A stretch of 64,000 nucleotides of DNA from assembly GCA_038093975.1 (NCBI GenBank), contig JBBPTG010000009.1:248001-312000 (forward strand), given 5' to 3'. Position numbers and translations under genes: made by a program. How positions within the stretch are numbered: the stretch's first letter is position 1; each line of letters begins with the position of its first letter. Shown one piece after another: positions 56,670-64,000 of the stretch. This DNA comes from Chalciporus piperatus. Its lineage: Eukaryota > Basidiomycota > Agaricomycetes > Boletales > Boletaceae. The notes under the pieces are model-generated. The model had not been told where the DNA came from and searched no databases. It was given only the letters and a program-made list of their open reading frames with translations.

Positions 56670-57738
56670 ATGTCATCGACAGCCAAGGTCTGGTTTGGTG
56701 AGTTCTTACAAGCACCTTCTGTAACTAAGCTGAAGCCGTTCCAGTGACTGGTGCATCCAGTGGATTTGGTCGCGCAGTCACGGAACATGTATTGGATATG
56801 GGAGACACCGTCGTTGCGACAGTCCGCACACCGGGGGCACTTTCAGACCTCCTGCCCAGATATTCCTCCCAGCTTCTCGTTCTCACCCTCGATGTAAGAT
56901 ATCCAGAGCAAATCGGTGCAGCCTTTGAGAACGCGGTGGAAAGATTCGGGAGAATTGATGCCGTCTTCAACAATGCAGGGATCTGCATCATCAGCGAGGC
57001 CGAAGGTATGCCCGACGAACATGGGAGGGATTTGTTCGAAATTTTGTTCTGGGGTGCTGCAAATGTCACCAAGGAGGCTGTCAAAGTTTTCCGGGAACGC
57101 AACAATCCGCCAGGAGGTCGTTTGTTGCAGATGTCTTCTCGGACTGCATTGAAAATCGTGCCTGGTGCTGCACACTATGCCGCTGCGTATGTCTTGACCC
57201 ACATAATCTGGCATTATAATTGACTCTTTTCAAAGCAAAGCTGGTAATGAGCAATACCGCGTTTGAGAGAAGCTAACTGACTGGATCCAATACTAAGCTC
57301 TCGAATGTCTCTCTCAAGGTTTGGCTGCCGAACTAGATCCTAGCTGGAATATCAAGGTTTGTTCCACGTCTAGTTTTCAGCAATCCTACTAAACCACCGT
57401 AGATATCCATCATCCAACCAGCTCTCTTCCGCACAAACGCTCCTTGGAGCAACACTCTCGAGCCCATCCACCCTGCATATAGTGATCCCAACCTTCCATC
57501 CAGAAAGGTTCGGGATCTTTACCCAGGCGAGCGAGCAGCGCGTGGGTCTGATGGAGATCCGAAGAAGCTTGCGCAAGCGATGTTCCGTTTAGCTTACATG
57601 GATGACCCTCCCTTCTACCTCCCGTTGCATCGGGTTGCAGTTCAAGCAGCAAGGGAGAAGGGAGAAGCACTGATCCAGGCAGCGGAAGAGTACGCCAGTT
57701 GGTCCGAGGATGTGTACTTCACTGTCGGCCAAAACTAG
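56670..57738 (+). CDS. Short-chain dehydrogenase/reductase 1
   Basis: Exons 56670-56697, 56745-57186, 57236-57243 (8 nt), 57298-57356 and 57403-57738 give 290 residues. Classical SDR features: VTGASSGFGR (TGxxxGxG cofactor loop), LDVRYPEQIG, NNAG, SSRT with the catalytic serine, and YAAAK, in which the lysine comes from the 8-nt exon. It uses NAD(P)(H) to oxidise or reduce an unknown small substrate; no signal or membrane segment is seen. The helix after the active site reads AALECLSQGLAAELDPSWNI. It is tandem with a close paralog 229 bp downstream; a MITE lies in its promoter. Confidence 0.88.
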
Positions 57739-57966
57739 TACACTGGTAGTTGATGTTACCCTTTCAAGGCGGAAGGTTTGAATCTAAAGGGGATGTCATG
57801 TGCAGAGTACACATGATCCTGTTCTGACACCTCTCGGGATGCCCGATGCCCGATCGATACCCAAGGTTTTTCTTGCTATCTGCCTGCACCACATGGCCAA
57901 TGACTGACAAGATTGTAGATATCCCCTCATCCCCCTTTCGTAACATCGCCCAAACGTTCAGCACGC

Positions 57967-59083
57967 ATGGCATCCACACAATCTCCACTGGTCTCTAAGG
58001 TATGGTTCGGTATGTCGTTCGTAGATCATGCGCCTCTACGTGGCCTTTGATCGTATTCACAGTGACCGGAGCATCTGCTGGTTTTGGTCGTCTCGTGACT
58101 GAGCGTGCCCTGGAGCTTGGAGACCGTGTAGTTGCGACTCTTCGAAAACCATCCACAATATCCGATCTTTCGGCCAAATACCCTGCGTCTCAACTTCTCA
58201 TCCTCAAGCTCGATGTCTCGGTGCCATCAGCTATCACCGATGCATTCAACCAAGCAATCTCCATGTTCAGTCGAATTGATATCGTCCTTAACAATGCAGG
58301 TTACTACGTGGTTGGCGAAGTCGAAGCAATTTCAGACCAGAGCTCGCGATCCATGTTTGATGCCATGTTCTGGGGAGCGGGGAATGTGATGAAAGAGGCG
58401 ATCCACTGCTTCAGAGACGTCAATAGCCCTATGGGCGGTTGGTTGTTGAACCTATCGTCTCGCACGGCGCTTGTCCCGCAGCCCGGAGGTGTATTATATG
58501 CATCTGCGTGAGTCGGAATAACATAGGTGGATCACTGAATCATTGAAGAGTACATACAGGAAGGCAGGTGAGTGATCGAGTACCTGGAGACTTTTGTAGT
58601 GCTGACCCGGATGTGACCAGCTCTAGAATCGCTTACAGAGGGTTATGCTGCAGAACTCGACCCAACCTGGGACATTAAGGTTGGTGCGCATCCCGACACA
58701 TCATATAACGTGTTCAACGTGTCATTCAGCTCGTTCTTTTGGAACCTGGACTTTTCCGTACGTCTGCAGTTTCCAATTGCGTGATCGAGCCTCCCCTTCC
58801 TGTCTACGCCTCAAATCCTTCCCTCCCATCGATGATGTACCGCGCACTCTACCCCGGCATTGAAAGCACACATTTCGATGGTGACCCGAGGAAGTTTGTA
58901 GATGTGGTTTTCAGGCTCTTGGAAATGGAAAATACTCCTCCTCTCATTCGACTGCCCGTGCATCGAGTGGCCATAGCTTCGGTGAGGAAAAAGGGAGAGA
59001 TGCTCGTAGAGGCGGCAGAGAAATTAGCAGGGTGGTCGGACGATATCTGCTTCGATGAATCAGTTCCACAGTCGAGTAATTAG
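57967..59083 (+). CDS. Short-chain dehydrogenase/reductase 2
   Basis: Exons 57967-58009, 58063-58507, 58560-58567 (8 nt), 58621-58679 and 58730-59083 give 302 residues. TGASAGFGR, LDVSVPSAIT, NNAGYYVV, LSSRTALVP and the catalytic YASAK are present; its Lys is again supplied by the 8-nt exon. The exon pattern is identical to that of SDR 1, so the pair arose by tandem duplication. The C-terminal part diverges more (LVLLEPGLFRTSAVSN onward), which may reflect a different substrate. Cytosolic oxidoreductase; substrate unknown. Confidence 0.88.
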
Positions 59084-59248
59084 GGTAGGAATCGAATATG
59101 TTGATTGGGTATTTCAAGTTCAACTTGGCGCAGCCAGATGGGATGTTGTTCAACAGGGGACTTTTCCCGATTAGTAGACCCAACCCAAACTTGCTACCCT
59201 TAGAATTAAACAAGTACAAACAACCACCCCTCTCCTGCTCCGTGCAAT

Positions 59249-60722
59249 ATGGCCAACTTTCCGCCATCTGCCCCAGCGAGTTCCGCAGCAGACGCCTTTG
59301 CGGACGACGACCGTGTACATTTCTCAAAGGAGACTGGGACATGGAGACTTGAGCAAGAAGATGGGACCGAACTTGAGTACGATACAACCAAGGGACAGTG
59401 GTTGCCTGTGGTCAGTGATGCTGCTGTGGTATAATCCTGGCATTGCCCAAACTCACTCCTCCTTGCAGGTCGATGAAGACCTTATCCGGAAACAACAAGC
59501 TGCGTACTCTGTCTCGGGTGTCGATGAAGAGGTATGAATACCTGTTGTCCGATCTGTGCTTCGCGACGTATCCCTCTCTGTGTGGCAGACTCCAGCTGCA
59601 CCTGTATTAAAACGTGGCAATAAGAAGCGGAAAGAGCCTGAAGACTACACTTCCTCCGCCCCACCGCCAGGACCGTCAAACAAGCGTGGCAAGAATGACG
59701 AAAACAAACCACAGCGCTCCAAGAACACGGCGGTCTACGTCACGAATCTGCCTGTTGACACAGAAGTCCACGAGATTGTCGAACGCTTCGGCAGGTTCGG
59801 TGTTATAGAGGAGGATGACGAGGCCGAACCCAAAGTGAAGTTATACGCGAGGGAAGACGGGACGTTTAGTGGCGAGGCGCTGGTGGTATTTTTCAAGGAA
59901 GAGAGCGTGACGCTTGCTATTAGCATGCTCGACGATGCGGAACTGAGAATTGGAGATCCCTCCACGGTGTTGAAGGTGCAGATAGCCGAGTTCAAGCACA
60001 AGCACACGGGTACGGAGGCAAGCGGGCAGTCGCAGCTGAGGAGAACAGTGGACAAGAAGAAAACCTCGCGACGGATTGGGAAAATGCAAAAGTATGTCGC
60101 ATCCTTTATGTGATTCTGACCGCAATATGGACATCTTCTGTAGGAAACTGCAAGAATGGGATGATGAAGACGGCTTTGGACCTGCGAAGACTGAAGAAGA
60201 TAGCATGAAATTGCCCAACAGGAATAGCAGGGTCATCGTATTGAAGCGTATGTTTTCTCTGGAAGAACTCGACGCAGATGCATCTCTTTTGCTCGATCTC
60301 AAGGAGGATGTTCGCGACGAGTGCTCGACGTTGGGAGAAGTTACCAACGTAGTGTTGTATGATGTACGACGTGACGACTTACTTTCTCGTGCCACTTGGC
60401 TGACCATGGCGTTGTTGTCTCACAGAAAGAGCCAGAAGGCGTCATGACCGTGAAATTCAGGGATCCTTTGTGCGCTCAAGCATGTATCTTGGTGAGCCCT
60501 CTGATCTTCTGACACGGCCGGATGGGATGCTGATCACTCTTTTTTTGACAGAAAATGAATGGTCGATATTTTGGCGGCAGGCAAATTGAAGCGTCACTCT
60601 ATGTCGGAAAACAGCATTTCAAGCGAAGTGGTGCTGGGGACGAGATTGAAGGCGACTCCGCCGAAGCCGAGAAGAAGCGTTTGGATGACTTTGCAGCTTG
60701 GCTCATGACCGAAGGAGATTAG
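59249..60722 (+). CDS. Tat-SF1/Cus2-type splicing factor
   Basis: Five or six exons between 59249 and the stop at 60720-60722. After a short acidic N-terminus (TGTWRLEQEDGTELEYDTTK) and the charged block KRGNKKRKEP come two RNA-recognition motifs: first NTAVYVTNLPVDTEVHEIVE with KVKLYAREDGTFSGEALVVF, second SRVIVLKRMFSLEELDADAS with EVTNVVLYD, MTVKFRDPLCAQAC and MNGRYFGGRQIEASLY. The order RRM - linker with KLQEWDDEDGFG - degenerate UHM-like RRM is typical of human HTATSF1 and yeast Cus2, which bind SF3b (Hsh155) at the U2 snRNP. It ends with FAAWLMTEGD. Length of about 390 residues is short but complete. Confidence 0.85.
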
Positions 60723-61099
60723 CTGAGGGCATCGCTTCTTCACCTGAATAAGTCCTTCCACATCTTATGTGAGCGTGTATTTACAGATGAGGCCTATTAT
60801 CTCGCAAATGAAAGTATTCATTCGTATGTATGCCTGCTTACAGAAGCCAGGGATTTTGAGGATCGTCTGTTGGTAACACTGTTGCTGTACTGGTGCGTGA
60901 TGCTTTGTAACTGCGAACAGATGATCCTACAATTTCTACTTACCACAAAAACGAACAGCGACTAACCTTGGTCTTAACAATGGATTACTACCGACACCGC
61001 CGCTAGCCCTGACATGCCTAACATTGATCCCGTCTTGCAGCAGCATGGAGTTACTTGGTACTACCGGTGCGACCGTTGTTTTTACTGGGCTTCGACGTT
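60723..61099. other. Intergenic, 377 bp
   Basis: Convergent 3' flanks; no gene seen. Confidence 0.5.
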
Positions 61100-61813
61100 T
61101 CAACACTGAAAGGCGTCCGCTAAAAACGGATGATTCTCTAGCTCCTCCGCAGTTGCTCTATTTTTAGAATCAAACCGAAGGCAACCCCTGATGAACGATG
61201 CGGCCTTTTCAATCTCATGATTAGGCAGTATGTTGTAACTTTCATTTCCCTCTCCAAACTGACTTAGATAAGGTCCTTGATGCGAAGCAGATTGCCTGCA
61301 CACTGAGAGGACCTTCGCCATCAAAATATTCTTTGCGGCGCTGAGCACGGTCGAGCATAGACACCGGGAATCGCTCGCCAGTGAGCTCCATCATCTTGGC
61401 TAGATGATCATCTTCGATGCTCCGGTCTTCACCTTCTTTAGGATGAAAAGGGCATCGCCCAACAAGCAATTCGAACGTCTGGAAGTATCCAATAGTCAAA
61501 TCAAGTGTTTTCCATCACCACGAAACCAAACAACTCACGGCACAGCCAACGGCCCATATGTCCAATCCAGGCCCGAAGTCTGAACGGAGAATTACTTCCG
61601 GCGCACGAAGTGAAATATCGCCGAAGCAGTATACTGTGGGTTGTTCTCCCGCCCCGACCGTACACCTGAGCCCAGCGTTCTTGAGACCTTGTAGCGGCCT
61701 TCCTTGAGCAGCTGGTTTGGACGTGCGGGGTAGTAGTCTTTGAAGTCAACACTGCGGACAACCATTTGATGAAACGGCCTGAAGGAAGCGAGACCGGGAG
61801 GTTCGAGGCACAT
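61100..61813 (-). pseudogene. SRPK-like protein kinase relic with internal deletion
   Basis: Going 5' to 3' on the minus strand: VDFKDYYPARPNQLLKEGRY and KVSRTLGSG correspond to the beginning of the kinase N-lobe, but the frame then passes directly to the activation segment LRAPEVILRSDFGPGLDIWAVGC. The VAIK lysine, alphaC helix, catalytic HxD loop and DFG are gone. Later pieces FELLVGRCPFHPKEGEDRSI and MELTGERFP and the final FIRGCLRFDSKNRATAEELENHPFLADAF fit subdomains IX-XI of SRPK-type kinases. At least two frame changes could be introns. No catalytic site remains, so it is most likely a dead copy. Confidence 0.65.
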
Positions 61814-62401
61814 CTCCTATCTTCTCCGATTGCACAGGCTGGATTTCATATTTGCCAACATATGTACCGTGTCACTGTCAGCCCATCCTCGTCTTTCTCC
61901 GCTCGGGTTGTTGAGTGTTGAACGTCCATACTACACATTTCACCAGCGAACTCTCGCGAGACTCAGCTGGAACCATGGGAGAACAACCGCCGTCCCCCGT
62001 AGTCTGGTGAACAGCCTAATGGATCATTTTGCGGAACGCTAAATCATACGTCGATCTTAAGTATTAGAAAACGAGTGTGTGGTCTACGGTATATGTACTT
62101 AAGGTATCCGGAGTAATGCGACTGAAGATAGTCCACAGAAAACCAAGAAGGATATGTTCCAGACGAAGGTGAACAAACTAACATATGGCCATAAAATATG
62201 CCAGCAGACGAGATAGCAATAGAAGTGAGCAAAACGAGCGAAAGGTAACTAACCCGAGAGTAATCTAGTCGTGATGGAATCGTGAACGAGAGTAGGGTAG
62301 GCAAAGAACCCACGAGACGCGAGATGCCCGTGGTATGATTAGATCAGTCCGTTCTTCGCCCAGGAACCAAGGAATGGATGGAGACAAGAGTGGGGTGCAC
62401 A
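61814..62401. other. Intergenic, 588 bp
   Basis: Lies between the kinase relic and the stop of the edge gene; relatively AT-rich at 62040-62250. Nothing recognised. Confidence 0.45.
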
Positions 62402-64000
62402 TCAGTGGCCGAGCGCTTCACCGTCAGCTTTGTGACCGTCCCCACGGATGCTGTCCGGCGAACCATCGATCGATCCTGGAGAGCTGACCACCAGTTCTGG
62501 TAGAACGGGCGGTGCGCTGGAGATGGCGGGACGGGCTTCCTCTTCGTCTGCTGTTGCCTCAGAATAAGCAGACGAAGGACGCGCAGCGCCGGTAGGGATG
62601 TCTGCGGAAGGCTTGGGTGTCGCAAGGGTGGCGGAAAACCGCCTGACAGAAGGAGACGTCGGCGTGGTCTGCCCAGCTGGTTCCATCTCAGAGGGGTGAG
62701 GTGGCGGATCAACAAAGTCCCAAGCACGGGGAACGAGTGCGACGGGGATAAGCCACGTCGCAGTGCAAACGACACCTTTGCCCTGGTCTGACCTCTTGAT
62801 GATGCTCCACTCGCTTTGCACGAATTGAGCGATGTAGCGAATGAACGGAAGGATTTCACGCGTGCCCTCGTTGAGGACCGCGAGCGCCGTGAGAAGGTTG
62901 AGGATGGCGGAGCTTGGGGACTCCGCTGCTTCGAGGTGGGCGATAGTCGGAGGTGGAAGGCAGACCTCCAGTCCCCACCAATCTGTCGAAAACAAACCGT
63001 GTCAGTCGTTGATACGGGAGGCATGTAATGGTACTGACATGTCAGCACGGATATCCTGTCGGCAGGGACGATGACACCTTTGTGGTCTGGCAGAATGACT
63101 TTCCCTGTGGCGTAACCCAATGCCATGAGCTGGGGAGTGACCTGTTCTATCCCTTCGATAACCGTCTCTGCAGTTGGAACCGCGCCGGCAAAGAGGCCCT
63201 GAGCAGTGACTGGTGCACCGAAACCCATATTAGGGGCAGTGAGAAGGTCGATGAGACGAATATCGGCTAGCACGGTCGATACAGCTGATACAGAGGCAGT
63301 TGCAACGGATTCGAGCTGATAGAAACATTGCACCTGCACTTCGTCGTCGGTCATATCGAGACAGACAGCATGGATAGGGACATTGGTATTCGTGGTGGTG
63401 TCGTTGGCATGAGCGGGAAGTGCCCTAAGCTGAGTGATCACCTTGGCTGCAGTCTTGGGATCGAGAAGTTGGGTTTTGACACGGGCTACGTCTGACTTGG
63501 AAGGTGCCTTTGTCTTGTTTGATTTCGCCTCAGGAGGGGTATTGTGGTCACCGATGATGATGGCGCGAGCGATGACGGCGGATTCCCTTGCACGCTTCTC
63601 AGATGAAGCACTTCCGAGCGTGAAAACATACAAGGCGCGACCTGTCTTGGGTTTCTTGTCCGAGACCTTCTTTACGTTGACTGTTGCTTGAGTCTGGATA
63701 GGGGGAGGAATGGAACGTTTACGTCCAGGCTGTGACTTGTTCTGCTTTGCATCAGAACGAAGGAAAGCAAAGGATGGGAAAGAAAAGCGGCGAGGGTCCT
63801 TTCCATTCGCAGTTACGGCTGGGGATGAATACGGCAACGCAGACTGGCTCTGGCTCTGCATTGGTCTAGCGCTCTGAGTGGTGGAGTCGCTGTTCACGGA
63901 AAAGGTAGAAGGCTGCTGCGTTGAAGACAAAGGAGGAGCGAGAGACACAGCCGGGTTTGGCGAGTCAGGGAGAGGTATGGAGCGGGGCTGCGCTGGGGTC
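62402..64000 (-). CDS. Hypothetical conserved protein, 5' end beyond the window
   Basis: Two exons are visible: from the window edge down to an intron at about 63041-62991, then to the stop at 62402. The frame is open to base 64000 and no ATG is required inside the window, so the N-terminus is missing. It contains a serine/proline-rich region with a basic patch (PGRKRSIPP), then a globular-looking domain: GRALYVFTLGSASSEKRARE, VPIHAVCLDMTDDEVQVQCF, IRLIDLLTAPNMGFGAPVTA, and after the intron WGLEVCLPPPTIAHLEAAES and TREILPFIRYIAQFVQSEWS. The C-terminus is disordered. No known domain recognised; probably an Agaricomycete-specific protein. Confidence 0.65.

Noticed and set aside
1..64000. Bacterial-style operons, ribosome binding sites, CRISPR arrays or prophage
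   Set aside because: Spliceosomal introns and intron-containing tRNA show a eukaryotic nuclear genome; no such elements were seen.

Overview
This window is nuclear DNA of a filamentous basidiomycete, almost certainly a mushroom-class fungus (Agaricomycetes). The evidence is dense protein-coding genes split by many short spliceosomal introns (mostly 45-80 nt, GT...AG), little intergenic space, a DUF6535 membrane protein, F-box and WD40 proteins of Agaricomycete type, a three-repeat conidiation-6 protein and a class IV-type chitin synthase. I assembled gene models by hand from splice sites, reading frame and family motifs. For most multi-exon genes the exon lengths sum to an intact reading frame, and exon coordinates are given where I worked them out.

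Layout: 0.8-1.7 kb holds a stand-alone P-loop GTPase. 1.9-8.0 kb holds a dual-specificity phosphatase and a chitin synthase that diverge from one promoter. 8.3-17.7 kb holds a WD40 protein and a very large DOCK-family exchange factor, also divergent. 18-25 kb holds a MedA-type developmental regulator, Mediator subunit Med27 and a small unknown gene, with sparse DNA between them. 25.9-30.6 kb holds a DUF6535 membrane protein and a LETM1-domain mitochondrial protein. 30.8-34.6 kb holds two F-box genes. 35.3-35.9 kb is a decayed GTPase copy. 37-50 kb is a compact housekeeping block: Morg1/WDR83, a Pex30-family protein, an amino-acid permease, two tandem tRNA-Ser genes, dynamitin, Con-6, an HbrB-type TORC2 subunit and the DASH subunit Spc34. 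50-56 kb holds two tandem GTPase-protein kinase fusion genes. 56.4-59.1 kb holds a small inverted-repeat element just upstream of two paralogous short-chain dehydrogenases. 59.2-60.7 kb encodes a Tat-SF1/Cus2 splicing factor. 61.1-61.8 kb is an SRPK-like kinase relic. The last 1.6 kb is an unrecognised gene that runs off the window edge.

Together the core genes cover cell-wall synthesis, Rho-type signalling (DOCK, TORC2), transcription, dynein and kinetochore function, membranes and splicing. The most unusual locus is the tandem pair of genes in which an AIG1-like GTPase domain is joined through a low-complexity linker to a complete TKL-type kinase domain. A stand-alone relative (0.8 kb) and a dead relative (35.3 kb) lie in the same orientation in the same window, so this is an actively duplicating and decaying family.
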